DNA of 64,000 nt, taken from NCBI GenBank assembly GCA_030587365.1, contig JAUQZE010000025.1, forward strand, positions 1 through 64,000, read 5' to 3'. Under the pieces are notes generated by a model. That model was not told where the DNA came from, searched no databases, and saw only the letters and a program-made list of their open reading frames with translations. Origin of the DNA: Candidatus Freyarchaeota archaeon. Its GTDB lineage: Archaea; Asgardarchaeota; Jordiarchaeia; Jordiarchaeales; Jordiarchaeaceae. Made by a program: the position numbers and the translations under genes. The first letter of the stretch is position 1; the number at the start of each line of letters is the position of its first letter. Shown in pieces: positions 1 to 9,070 of the stretch.

Positions 1-1006
1 GACTAATTCTAGGAAACGATAAGAAGTAAATCAAGTAAACAGCTGAAGCGCATAAGGTTAGAGGCTTTATTTCTAAGGACAGCTTCTTATTAAAGAATTC
101 TGTTTTCCACAAAAACCAGAAAAATAATAAATACAAAATCCCAAAAAGTACTAATTCAGTTCCTCCCCTAGTGCCCATATAAAAGAAATACGTAGAAAAT
201 CTGTACAACAGAGCCCTATACGTCATATTCGGATCGAATAATTGATAAATATCAGTTACACGAGAAACACTTAATAAATTCGAGGGAAAGAAGCCATAAC
301 TATAATAGTGAAATGTGGTATTATACTGAATCGTAGTTATAGGCAAAATCGAAGCTGCTGCGGGAATGGAAAAGGCCAAAAGAAACTTGCGAATCTCCCT
401 CTTCCCTTCCCTCCATAAAAAGACAATAAACAGGGGTAACAGGATTATGGGATGAACCTTTACTCCAAAGCCGATGCCGAGTTCAACCGCACTTAGTACG
501 CGTCTCCCCTCAGTAAAATGATAAACACTGAGCAAAGCGAAAACAGTAGCCACCGAATCGAACATACCCCAAACAGAACTTATGAATAACGACATAGGGT
601 TAAACCAGTAAAACAAAGCAACGGGCATCGCATACCGGTCTTTTCCAAGTTTTTTCATAATCAAAAATAAAACATAAGCAATAAACAGGTCAGAAATGTT
701 TGAGGGCAACTTAATGAAAAATTTCTCGAGCAACGTAAAGGGCTGACCAAAAAAGAAAATGTCGTCAGTGAACAAATAAGCAGGAAAATAAAATCCCACC
801 AATAGCAAATAAGCGTAAAGGGGGTAACCAATATTAAATTTAAATACTCCTTGATAGTATAGATACTCTGCAACCTTGGTAAGATTCGTCATATCGAAAG
901 CGTGGGCAAAAAGTGGAGAGATTAGGAGGCGGACAGCTAGACCAAGCAAGATATAACGGTATGTCAGAAAAGGTTTGAAAGCGTCCCACGAAAACGATGA
1001 CATCAT
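1..1006 (-). CDS. GT-C type membrane glycosyltransferase (3' end cut by window)
   Basis: The minus strand is open from an ATG-ATG pair at 1006 to the window edge, about 335 codons, with no stop. The product is very hydrophobic, with many membrane segments. It carries the stretch YWFNPMSLFISSVWGMFDS near residue 145-165, which resembles the NP...WGxxDS loop of GT-C (PMT/ALG/ArnT-like) sugar transferases that use polyprenyl-linked donors. Such enzymes add sugars to lipid-linked glycans or proteins on the outer face of the membrane. The dolichyl-phosphate-sugar synthase-like gene diverging at 1505 could supply its donor. The catalytic acid and exact donor cannot be assigned, and the C-terminus is missing. 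Confidence 0.72.
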   Translation of the reverse strand, partial: MMSSFSWDAFKPFLTYRYILLGLAVRLLISPLFAHAFDMTNLTKVAEYLYYQGVFKFNIGYPLYAYLLLVGFYFPAYLFTDDIFFFGQPFTLLEKFFIKLPSNISDLFIAYVLFLIMKKLGKDRYAMPVALFYWFNPMSLFISSVWGMFDSVATVFALLSVYHFTEGRRVLSAVELGIGFGVKVHPIILLPLFIVFLWREGKREIRKFLLAFSIPAAASILPITTIQYNTTFHYYSYGFFPSNLLSVSRVTDIYQLFDPNMTYRALLYRFSTYFFYMGTRGGTELVLFGILYLLFFWFLWKTEFFNKKLSLEIKPLTLCASAVYLIYFLSFPRIS

Positions 1007-1504
1007 TTCAACCACACAAGTAGTATTTTAAAACAAATTCCTTAATGTGGCGGAATACCGGTTATATTTTTAACCTTTACATAGGTCCACAACTTAAATC
1101 TTGCGGTACTTAGGAAGCCATTGCGCGCTTCAATAATTTAATCACTGATCTTGTACCTGTAATTCCTTAGTAGTTTTCACGATTTCCCATATGGTATGGT
1201 TTTCCTTTTTTATATAGTAATCCCAGTATCCTAATATCCTTCCTATCACTTCAAGGGTTACGGCACTGGTAAACCATAACCATTTTTTTGGATTATTATA
1301 TGGAAAAATTTGAAGTGATAATTAAATTAGAGATTTTTGTCATGGAAAAAATATATTTATGTTAAAGAGGTTGCGGAAAGGGGCTTTATCCTCCCAAAAA
1401 CTTAAATCGTTCTTATTATACTTATCTTTAATTAAAATTAATTCTGAGGAGAACAATCCAGAAATACAGTTAAACTATGAATGTTACAACTCGGGGACGA
1501 GTAT
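1007..1504. other. Divergent intergenic region
   Basis: This AT-rich spacer separates the divergent GT-C and GT2 genes and should hold both promoters. A short open frame beginning near 1359 overlaps the start of the GT2 gene in another frame and looks random. I see no RNA gene or repeat in it. Confidence 0.5.
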
Positions 1505-2251
1505 ATGCAAAAGTTTAGAGACAAAGAAAATCAGAGGAAACTTTCTGTTGTTATTCCAACTTACAATGAAGCTGAAAACATAGGGCATTTGATATTGGAG
1601 ATTGAGAGGGTTTTCCAAGATCATGGAATAAATGGTGAGATAATTGTAGTTGATGATAATAGTCCCGATGGTACGGTGAATGTCGTTAAAAAATACTTGG
1701 AGAAGTTTGATAATATTCGGGTATTGGAGAGGAAGGCGAAGAGTGGTCTGGGCTACGCCTATAAGGCGGGGTTTAAGGCGGTTAGTGGAAGAGTTGTTAT
1801 GGAGATTGACGCTGATTTTTCCCACGATCCCTCGGATATACCCCGTATATTACGGGAATTTGAGAATGCTTTTGATGTGGTTATAGGCTCGCGGTATGTA
1901 GGTGGGGGAGGTATTATCGGCTGGGGTTTCATTAGGAGAGTGGTGAGCCTCGTCGCGAATCTTCTGGTTAATATTTTACTCAGACTCGGAGTTAAGGATA
2001 GCACTTCTGGTTTTCGGGCCTACAAGATAGAAGCTCTAGAAGTTATCCTTCCATACGTGAGATGCAATGGCTACGATTTCCAGGTGGAAATGCTCCAAAG
2101 AGCTAAAGAATTTGGTTTAAGGCTGAAGGAGATACCTATTGTTTTCAGAGAAAGAGCACATGGGAAATCCAAATTAGGGAGAAGAGAATTGTCATCGTTC
2201 ACGAAAATGCTTCTAAATGAAATCATCCTCAAAAGTTCAATAATTCGCTAA
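1505..2251 (+). CDS. Dolichyl-phosphate mannose/glucose synthase-like GT2
   Basis: Glycosyltransferase family 2 protein of about 248 residues, the usual length for the soluble archaeal DPM1 form. It has the nucleotide-binding start LSVVIPTYNEAENI, then IIVVDDNSPDGT, then the catalytic-type MEIDADFSHDP, and a C-terminal FRAYKIEAL/YDFQVEML region typical of polyprenyl-phosphate sugar synthases. It should transfer a sugar from a nucleotide donor to dolichyl phosphate on the cytoplasmic face. The frame opens at 1481, but the ATG at 1505 follows a GGGGA-type ribosome site at proper spacing and gives the family's normal N-terminus. It lies opposite a GT-C transferase that could use the lipid-linked sugar. 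The sugar is unknown. Confidence 0.85.
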   Translation: MQKFRDKENQRKLSVVIPTYNEAENIGHLILEIERVFQDHGINGEIIVVDDNSPDGTVNVVKKYLEKFDNIRVLERKAKSGLGYAYKAGFKAVSGRVVMEIDADFSHDPSDIPRILREFENAFDVVIGSRYVGGGGIIGWGFIRRVVSLVANLLVNILLRLGVKDSTSGFRAYKIEALEVILPYVRCNGYDFQVEMLQRAKEFGLRLKEIPIVFRERAHGKSKLGRRELSSFTKMLLNEIILKSSIIR

Positions 2252-2375
2252 ACATCAAAAAAGAAGGGCTATCTAAAGTTTCAAAACTTATAAGATAAGA
2301 ATTGAAATTCAAGTCACATACAGTAAAAAGTCTTCCCTCTTGAAGTAAAGCTTTCCTTTCCATACTATCAAGATT

Positions 2376-2422
2376 TGTCACCTTCCCTCTGAAATCGGGA
2401 AAGGAATTTAAAGAGGGTGACA
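2376..2422. other. Compound inverted repeat / hairpin
   Basis: TGTCACC at 2376-2382 pairs with GGTGACA at 2416-2422. Inside it TTCCC pairs with GGGAA, giving a two-level hairpin in the spacer between the GT2 and methyltransferase genes. It could be a terminator, an RNA structure or a small repeat end; sequence alone does not decide. Confidence 0.35.
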
Positions 2423-2534
2423 GATGTGTATGAATTCTAGAGTCTTGCTTCGTTCCTAGCTGGAATAAAATTCAAATTTCAATATATATGCTATATTGAA
2501 TCGCAACAAAAATAAGGAAAGAGGATAAAATAAT

Positions 2535-3509
2535 ATGAACTTTAAAAAATATATTGCATTATCAAGGGGAATTGCAACCTATATCCCGGGTTTACATGCA
2601 CATATGACCCAAATTTTTGGAACTATTTTTGGAAGGTCTGCAAGGTATTGTTATTCTCGTTGGCTAAGGCATCTTACTATGGCTCATAAAAATGGTTTTC
2701 CCAACAAACCGAATGTTATTGCTGAACTCGGTCCCGGCGATTCTCTTGGAGTAGGGTTTGCTGCCTTATTATCAGGATCAAATAAATTTTATGCTTTTGA
2801 TGTTGTGAAATATAATAACCCCAAGAAAAACTTGAAGATTTTCGATGAGTTGGTAGACTTATTTAAAAGACGTGAGAATATTCCTAATGAAATCAGATTT
2901 CCAGAAGTTGAACCATACATAAAGTCATACGAATTTCCAGGTCATATATTGACAGAAACGCGTCTTAATGAGGCATTGAGACCCGAGAGGATTGAATCTA
3001 TAAGAAATGCGATTATAAATTTAAACAATGCAGAAGAGAATGAGATACAGATATTCTATTTTGCTCCTTGGTACAATTCAGCAATTATAAAAGAAGAATC
3101 AGTCGACATGATTTTCTCCAATGCGGTTTTGGAACATGTTGATGATCTTAAATATACTTACGAATTATTACATCGTTGGCTCAAACCAGGGGGTTTTATG
3201 TCTCACCAAATTAATTTCGAATGCCATGAGATTGCAAAGGAGTGGAATGGACACTGGACATACTCAGATTTCGTATGGAGATTAATAAGAGGGAAAAGAT
3301 CCTTTTTGCTAAACAGAGACCCCCACTCCACACATATTGAACTTATGAAAAAAATTGGTTTCAAAATAGTTTGCGACATAAAAGTTAAAAAGGTATCAAA
3401 GATCCAAAGAAAAAAAATGGCTCCCAGATTTAGAAATTTGTCTGAAGAGGATCTAACTACAAGCAGAGCTTTCATCCAAGCAATTAAGAAAAATAATTGG
3501 GCTGAGTGA
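2535..3509 (+). CDS. SAM-dependent methyltransferase, glycan island
   Basis: Class I SAM-dependent methyltransferase fold of 324 residues. Motif I is VIAELGPGDSLGVGFAAL near residue 60, followed by an acidic post-I strand (FYAFDVV). The later VDMIFSNAVLEHVDD and WLKPGGF are the usual motif IV/V-like elements of this fold. An ATG at 2535 follows a GAGGAT ribosome site. It sits among glycosyltransferases, so methylation of a sugar or lipid-linked glycan is a reasonable inference. The substrate is unknown. Lysine-rich C-terminus and AT-rich codon use match the surrounding accessory island. Confidence 0.7.
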   Translation: MNFKKYIALSRGIATYIPGLHAHMTQIFGTIFGRSARYCYSRWLRHLTMAHKNGFPNKPNVIAELGPGDSLGVGFAALLSGSNKFYAFDVVKYNNPKKNLKIFDELVDLFKRRENIPNEIRFPEVEPYIKSYEFPGHILTETRLNEALRPERIESIRNAIINLNNAEENEIQIFYFAPWYNSAIIKEESVDMIFSNAVLEHVDDLKYTYELLHRWLKPGGFMSHQINFECHEIAKEWNGHWTYSDFVWRLIRGKRSFLLNRDPHSTHIELMKKIGFKIVCDIKVKKVSKIQRKKMAPRFRNLSEEDLTTSRAFIQAIKKNNWAE

Positions 3510-3684
3510 GACTTATCTTACCACTTCTTTGTGTCACTCATTCTGATGTTTTCTCTATCACCTGTTACATTCTCAAATAGGCGGAACCTGATGTGAACTT
3601 TCTTGTCAATTCTTGTTATATGTTACTGTTTCTAATAATGTGAACTTTTGATTAATTTTTAGTAAATCTTTGAAATCTGCTTAC

Positions 3685-6390
3685 TTATTTTCCAATATAT
3701 CCATTAAATTTAATTAGTAATTTGTATATTATAAATATAAAGTAGTTATATATTTTAAATAATGATAATGGAACGTGTTTTAGTAAATTCAATGAAAATG
3801 TATTTGATGATGAAAAAATGCTCAAGTATGGTATGGTAGCCCCCACCAAATCTAATATATTAACTTTAGCCGAGGTCATATTCGTATTCGGCAATTTAAA
3901 TCCGAACGTCTTTAAAAGTTTAATACGAGCAAAAATTCCACGTTTTTTAAAATAAAATGAGTGAGATTGAGAATTTATCATTTTTTCCCGGCTTATTTTG
4001 CTTAAATTTATTATCTTTTCATTTGCTGCTTCCTGTAAAAGTTTATTACCAATTTCCGTCCTCGGAATGACAAGTGATGTACCAATTTTATCTTCTTTTA
4101 ACTCTTTTAACCAAGCATCACCAAATGAGATATCTGCCAACTCATTCGTGTGATCGAAACAAATTGTGCAACATAAGGGGGTAAAGAAAAACGAGCCGAA
4201 AACAGAACCCCAATACTTAGAATGCGGAATAAATAATTCCTTTCCATTTTTGAGGGATACCCGTAATCCTCCAGGCCAACCTCTTCCTCTATAAGCAATT
4301 TCGGAAATATCATCTTTAGTAACTTTCATGAATTTTTCAATTACAAATCTAGTTCCAGAAAGACTAACTGTATGGGCACAGAATAATCCTAAATGTAATA
4401 TTATTCTTTTTCTTAATTCCTTTAACTTAATTTCCGCCTTCCTAATACCAAGAATTTGACAGGGAAGGCCAACTATCGCAAATTTTCCCTTTTCTTTTTT
4501 CAGTACTTCGCCAATTGAGATGTTTACAGGCACTGGGAAATACTTTGAACCGCATGCCTCAATAATTTCTTTTTTACTTCGGGCCATGATTATTTCTGGC
4601 TCAAAGGGATTTTTTTTACTTGATTTTACTACAATCGCCCCATCTATAAACTTCCTTTCAAGGGCATAAATAAGCAGAGCCGTTACAAGACCGCCTGAAG
4701 CGCCTTCCCACCGAATCCTTTTATCTGAGGCATATCCTATGTAACAACCAGCATTATTACCCAGAATGGGGTCATTGATAGGTTTACCAAAAACAAACTC
4801 ATTTATTTTTAAAAAATCTGGGGATTTAACTGGACAAACCTCGGCACAAAAGTTACATTCAGTACATTTTTCTTCATCTATACTTGGAACATATATCCAA
4901 TCATTATACCTTTGTAATTTGATTGCATTACTTGGGCAAATACCCATGCAAGTTCCACAACTACAACAAAATTCTTTTTCTAAAGCTGGTTTATTTTTAC
5001 CAGACAGTTTTTTCATAACATCTCTACTGTAATAATATTTTATTATTTTTTCAACAATCTTAGCGTTATAAAAAACGCGATTTTTGACGATGGGAATGTT
5101 TCTCTTTAATAATTTTTTTACTTCGTCTTTAACTGACAAAAGAGTTTCTACTTTTGCTAGAACTTTTTCAAGACTGATGTCATCAAAATTGACTATGAAG
5201 TCTTCAGTTCCTAGCATTTCTGTAACACCCTTTACTTTGTGTAAGCCTGCGATAGCTAGAGTTGGGGTGTGCATTGTCGAAGCTAGTATAACACCATGCA
5301 TTCGTGCACTTATTAATAAGTCGATAAGACCAAGACATCCCATAATTTCTCTAGGATTCCAATCTGAAGTGTTTATAAGAAGCGCGTTCTGTTTATTTTT
5401 TATATGTGAATACACTTGTGAGCAAGCATTATAGTCATTTTGAATTTCGTAAGTTGGATCCGTGTGCATTGGAATAAGAAGTAAGAAGGCATTGTATTTT
5501 TCAATTAAATAGTCTGCTACTTTAGCCATAATGCTGGTGTATTTCTTGAACATTTTAGGATTTTTATTTGGCTGGTAGTACCAGTAGCGTGAACTTATAC
5601 CTATTAAGTTTTTATTCTGAATTCCTTTTTTCTTTAGCAATTGTTCTGCAGTTTTTTCATCGGGTTTAAGTAGAAAAGCAACATCTGCTGTGGTAAGAAC
5701 TTGTGGTCTATTAACTTTCAATACTTTTTTCGTATAATCATGCGATACCCTTTCTCTAAGAATAATTACGTCTAACATATTCAGAACTAGAGAGGTCAGT
5801 ATCCTTCCAACAACACTTTGTATTGGGCCTATCGATTGAGAGTATATTACAACGGGCTTTTTTGAAATAGCCTTTGCGTAAAAAAGAGAATATAATTGGG
5901 GTAACGGGCCGAATCCCTTAAAGGGCTTTTCTACATCTTCAAGTTTTGTTCCTCCACAACTTAGAACAATGTCTGAATCGTCTATTTCCTTTAATATTTT
6001 ATCTAAATTTTTGTTGAAACTTCTTAAAATTGGTAATATCATGACTAACCCTAAAAAGCCCAAAAGGATCAAAACTTCTCTCAAAATAATTTTAAAAAAG
6101 AGTAATACATTTGGCTTTCTACTTTTATCAGAATCATATTTAATTCCTTGTTTTATTTTTACGACTTTTCCAAGACTGGTGCGAATCGCTGCCGGTATTT
6201 CCTCATAATACTTAACATTTTGGAGAAGGTTTTTTTCTTTTGCTTCCTTAAAGCTATCCGGATCCCAACAAAGTAATGTAAAATCTGCCTGAGGCAAAAT
6301 TTCTCTCAGCGAGTTAATCATGGCGATGTATTGGGCCAGATCACCCTTGCCATGATATGAATAAACGTTAGTTATTACAATTTTAACCAA
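3685..6390 (-). CDS. Polysaccharide pyruvyl transferase - ferredoxin - FrhB fusion
   Basis: A 901-residue protein with three modules. Residues about 1-410 match the polysaccharide pyruvyl transferase (CsaB) fold, including VLSCGGTKLED, YSQSIGPI and LLISARMHGVILA. Residues 475-519 form a two-cluster [4Fe-4S] ferredoxin (C475/C478/C481/C485 and C509/C512/C515/C519, with the nearby prolines). Residues about 560-790 resemble coenzyme F420 hydrogenase/dehydrogenase beta subunits, with EGASGG near 563 and GLPCQ near 641. A hydrophobic, basic tail may touch the membrane. The first module would add pyruvate ketals to sugars, and the rest suggests electron transfer, possibly with flavin or F420. TTG start. 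In many bacteria comparable domains are encoded as neighbouring genes (recalled), so the fusion is notable. Confidence 0.82.
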   Translation of the reverse strand: MVKIVITNVYSYHGKGDLAQYIAMINSLREILPQADFTLLCWDPDSFKEAKEKNLLQNVKYYEEIPAAIRTSLGKVVKIKQGIKYDSDKSRKPNVLLFFKIILREVLILLGFLGLVMILPILRSFNKNLDKILKEIDDSDIVLSCGGTKLEDVEKPFKGFGPLPQLYSLFYAKAISKKPVVIYSQSIGPIQSVVGRILTSLVLNMLDVIILRERVSHDYTKKVLKVNRPQVLTTADVAFLLKPDEKTAEQLLKKKGIQNKNLIGISSRYWYYQPNKNPKMFKKYTSIMAKVADYLIEKYNAFLLLIPMHTDPTYEIQNDYNACSQVYSHIKNKQNALLINTSDWNPREIMGCLGLIDLLISARMHGVILASTMHTPTLAIAGLHKVKGVTEMLGTEDFIVNFDDISLEKVLAKVETLLSVKDEVKKLLKRNIPIVKNRVFYNAKIVEKIIKYYYSRDVMKKLSGKNKPALEKEFCCSCGTCMGICPSNAIKLQRYNDWIYVPSIDEEKCTECNFCAEVCPVKSPDFLKINEFVFGKPINDPILGNNAGCYIGYASDKRIRWEGASGGLVTALLIYALERKFIDGAIVVKSSKKNPFEPEIIMARSKKEIIEACGSKYFPVPVNISIGEVLKKEKGKFAIVGLPCQILGIRKAEIKLKELRKRIILHLGLFCAHTVSLSGTRFVIEKFMKVTKDDISEIAYRGRGWPGGLRVSLKNGKELFIPHSKYWGSVFGSFFFTPLCCTICFDHTNELADISFGDAWLKELKEDKIGTSLVIPRTEIGNKLLQEAANEKIINLSKISREKMINSQSHSFYFKKRGIFARIKLLKTFGFKLPNTNMTSAKVNILDLVGATIPYLSIFSSSNTFSLNLLKHVPLSLFKIYNYFIFIIYKLLIKFNGYIGK

Positions 6391-6519
6391 CTACCTCACT
6401 TCTATGAGAGTTTTGTCAAGAATTTAAATTAATTACTCAAGTTTTGCGGCATTTAAGGTAAATATACTGCTTCCATTTGTACTTATAGCTGTTATGCTGC
6501 TGATTATCGATTTCCCCAG

Positions 6520-6830
6520 TGTGATAAACAGCTCGCCGAATACCTCCAAGCCTGCTTCTCCCACCACTAGACAAAGAGGTTCAAGCAGTACCTCACCGGA
6601 GTGATTACGGGGAGAAAGGCCACGTGAGAAGCATAGCCTCAAGGCTGGTCGACCCTATAGACCAGAGCAGCCTGAACCGGTTCCTAACCCAGTACCACTG
6701 GTACAAGGAAGACCTGAACCGAAGGAGACTCAAATTCCTCTAGTCCACGAGTGAAACGCGGTGGAGCAAAGAGTGCATGGTAGCCTTAGACGCCCCCTTT
6801 CTGCTCAAGGCCATCGGGAATACATTCTCA
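6520..6830 (+). pseudogene. Decayed IS701/IS4-like transposase N-terminus
   Basis: Translation in shifting frames gives DKQLAEYLQ, then KRFKQYLTGVITG, then HVRSIASRLVDPIDQSSLNRF, LTQYHWYKEDLNRRRLKFL and finally TRWSKECMVALDAPFLLKA. In that order these match the N-terminal region and first catalytic-aspartate segment of IS701/IS4-type DDE transposases (yLtGli...ia...dq..l..fLt...W...l...rl...trws.....lD). At least three frame breaks or stops interrupt it and the rest of the gene is gone. It lies just upstream of a complete IS element, which suggests repeated insertion here. Family naming rests on recalled motif order only. Confidence 0.6.
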
Positions 6831-7163
6831 AGCCAAGTTTTTGTGTTCATAGGGCATTGCCTCCTTTTTCGTTTGTTTTGTTTTGTGTTTTAAGAATGTG
6901 TTTTAGAACCCAAAATTGTTCCCCTCTTTATAAACAAAACCGCATAAACCTAAGAAATACTGGTGCCAGCCTATTAGGCACAGTCAAAAGAGCGTTTCCT
7001 ACTACTGCAGGGTGGTTGCCGTTTTTTAATATTCTCTCACCCTCTATGCTCTAGATGTGCATTCTTCCTTGCCTTAACGCCAATTTAAGGCTTAAATCAA
7101 GACATTTTCTACTCACTATGAACCTGGCCATTGTAAGTAATGCAAGGTTAACTATACGCCTAT

Positions 7164-7187
7164 TAGGCGTAATGTAATATGTATGTT
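7164..7187 (+). repeat. Left terminal inverted repeat of IS
   Basis: TAGGCGTAATGTAATATGT and the following ATGTT are mirrored at 8972-8999 with a 4-base insertion in the right copy. Confidence 0.7.
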
Positions 7188-7193
7188 TTTGGT

Positions 7194-8933
7194 TTATGGG
7201 AAGGGTATGTCTTGTGCGCGGAGGATTTCCATCCTCGACTTGAGGAAAGTTAACACCTCCCCCCTAAGGAAACAGAAAGCAGAAACCCTACTACCATCAA
7301 CTGAAAGCACAAGAAGAACCCTCAAGCTTGTTCTCCCCCTCCGGTTGGTGTACCTCACCTCCAAAAGCTGGAAAAGGTGTAGGGGAACTCTGGGCCGCCT
7401 AGCGATGTTAGAGGTGCTGAGAGGGGCGGCGTCTTCAACCTTTAGAGAGGGGGTATGTGAAAAACGGTCAAAAAGCGATATGGTCAACACGTCCTCCGAC
7501 GCGTTTTTAGAAGACACGAGGTACTCAATCTCGGAGTTAACGCCCTCAACCGGGCTGCTAACCAGTTTTCCACCCTTAAAAGCCTGATTTAGAACCCCTA
7601 CAACCTCCCTCACACCCTCAACCTGCTCCTCCGCTTCAGCCAGGGTGCCCTTAAACAGGAGGGTGGAACTCCTCTTTTTTACATAGGGCCCTTTATCCCC
7701 AGACCCCCTTCGAGGCTTCCCCGTAGCTTCGCGGAACTCTTTTATCCTCACACGCAGCCTACTCCTAAACCTGATGGAGAGACTCCCCATCTGGAGGAAT
7801 TTGAGGACTTCTAAAACCTCCCTTCTCTCCAACTCCCCTCCAACCACAAGCTCTGTGAGGTGGCGGAGAATCCTGGTGAAACGCTGGAGGAGTCTCCCAT
7901 CATAATTCTGGCTTACGTTTATACGCGTGATCACGTCGAAGAGCTTCTTGGTCTCTCCCTCTAGGGTTACACTGGCTTTCTTCGGCTTTTGGGGATTCAC
8001 CCTCACCCCTCCCCACACGGTTACTTTGGCGGTGTTCCTCTTCTTGAGCATGTCTATGGTGCCGTGAATGGAGTGGATTTGACCCCTTTGGGAGTAGTGG
8101 ATTGCGGCTTGGTTCCAGTCCTTGTGGAAGTGTCTCACGTGGATCGCTTCTGGGAAGACGCTTCTTACGGGGTCTATGTAGGCCGGGTTTCCGTCGGTTG
8201 TTATGACGAGGGTGGACTCTTGGGGCACGCTTTTTTTGAGGGCTTCTAGGAAGGAGGTTATGGTCACAGCGTTTTCGTAGCCGAAGGCCCAGAAGACGCT
8301 TTTATCCGCTTTTCCCACGAGTATTGCGAGCCTGCTGCCGAAGAAGCCGTCTATGAAGATGAGGAGGATGAGGTCGCCTTTGATTTTCGGCGGGGGGATT
8401 TTGAGGTTTTGGGCTACTGTGGAGACTGTGACTTCGATGAAGGTTCTTGTTGCTCCGAGCAGCTCTGCAACCTTCTTCTGGGTGAGATTGGCTGCCACTA
8501 GTTGGGCGATTCTCAGTGCTTGGAGGATGAAGAAGATGCGGGCTTCACTGGTCCTTCTTATGCTTAGGCGTCCGTGGTTTGGGCAGTAGAAAGCGGGGCT
8601 TCTTCCATTTGTTCCCTGGCTGTGCATGGGGTGCTTGCAGTAGGGGCAGCGGAGGACGAGGTGGGGTTTTCTTCTCTTCTTCTTTTGGGAGGCGCAGACT
8701 GGGCACTCTTCAGGTTTCACTTTGAAGAGGTTGTGGAAGCAGAGGGTCCAGAGGGCTTTGATGGGCATGAAGATCATGTAGGCCATGAAGAGGATGCGGC
8801 TTTGGAGAGTGATGTTGGGGGTTTTGAGTTTGGGGAGTGTGAGGTTTTTCCAGATGGTCTCCTCGGCGTCGGGGCTGGGGAGGTTTTCTAGGTTTTCTAG
8901 GTTGATGTTTTTAATGATTTCTTCGGCTTTCAT
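7194..8933 (-). CDS. DDE transposase with N-terminal zinc fingers
   Basis: Transposase of 579 residues filling the IS element. After a helical start come zinc-binding pairs (CPVCASQ near 98, CPYCKHPMH near 118, and a CPNH pair), as in several archaeal DDE transposases. The core has LLIFIDGFFG (first Asp), VITTDGNPAY (second Asp) followed by an H-x-H segment, and SPVEGVNSEIEYL as the probable Glu region. An ATG at 8933 lies just inside the right end. Codon choice changes abruptly near 8000: the first two thirds use A/C-ending codons and the last third G/T-ending codons. The frame is intact and the gene may be functional. The IS family was not identified. Confidence 0.8.
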   Translation of the reverse strand: MKAEEIIKNINLENLENLPSPDAEETIWKNLTLPKLKTPNITLQSRILFMAYMIFMPIKALWTLCFHNLFKVKPEECPVCASQKKKRRKPHLVLRCPYCKHPMHSQGTNGRSPAFYCPNHGRLSIRRTSEARIFFILQALRIAQLVAANLTQKKVAELLGATRTFIEVTVSTVAQNLKIPPPKIKGDLILLIFIDGFFGSRLAILVGKADKSVFWAFGYENAVTITSFLEALKKSVPQESTLVITTDGNPAYIDPVRSVFPEAIHVRHFHKDWNQAAIHYSQRGQIHSIHGTIDMLKKRNTAKVTVWGGVRVNPQKPKKASVTLEGETKKLFDVITRINVSQNYDGRLLQRFTRILRHLTELVVGGELERREVLEVLKFLQMGSLSIRFRSRLRVRIKEFREATGKPRRGSGDKGPYVKKRSSTLLFKGTLAEAEEQVEGVREVVGVLNQAFKGGKLVSSPVEGVNSEIEYLVSSKNASEDVLTISLFDRFSHTPSLKVEDAAPLSTSNIARRPRVPLHLFQLLEVRYTNRRGRTSLRVLLVLSVDGSRVSAFCFLRGEVLTFLKSRMEILRAQDIPFP

Positions 8934-8971
8934 GCTATACTGGGTTAACGTACTTAACGATATATCTAACC

Positions 8972-8999
8972 AACATACTTATTACATTGCGCCCGCCTA
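8972..8999 (-). repeat. Right terminal inverted repeat of IS
   Basis: The reverse complement begins TAGGCGGGCGCAATGTAATA and matches the left end at 7164-7187 apart from a 4-base insertion and two substitutions. Confidence 0.7.
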
Positions 9000-9070
9000 T
9001 TAAACCGAAAAATTTACATAATATTTCAAAAATAAAGTAAAGAAAACAAATCAGGAAATAGGTTTTAAAT

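Larger units (their letters stand above)
7164..8999 (-). mobile_element. Insertion sequence with imperfect terminal inverted repeats
   Basis: A single transposase gene is bounded by matching ends. TAGGCG-(T)AATGTAATATGTATGTT starts at 7164, and the reverse complement of 8972-8999 reads TAGGCG-GGCG-CAATGTAATAAGTATGTT. The two ends match apart from a 4-base length difference and two substitutions. I see no convincing target duplication. The left end forms the palindrome ACGCCTATTAGGCGT (7156-7170) with the flank, as if two element ends once abutted. The element is about 1.84 kb. Confidence 0.75.

Noticed and set aside
1359..1583. 74-codon frame before the dolichyl-phosphate synthase gene
   Set aside because: Overlaps the start of a well-supported gene in another frame, with no ribosome site or recognisable protein features.
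6433..7054. Short frames on both strands around the transposase relic
   Set aside because: They are shadows of the broken transposase or T-rich spacer. No frame stays conserved end to end.
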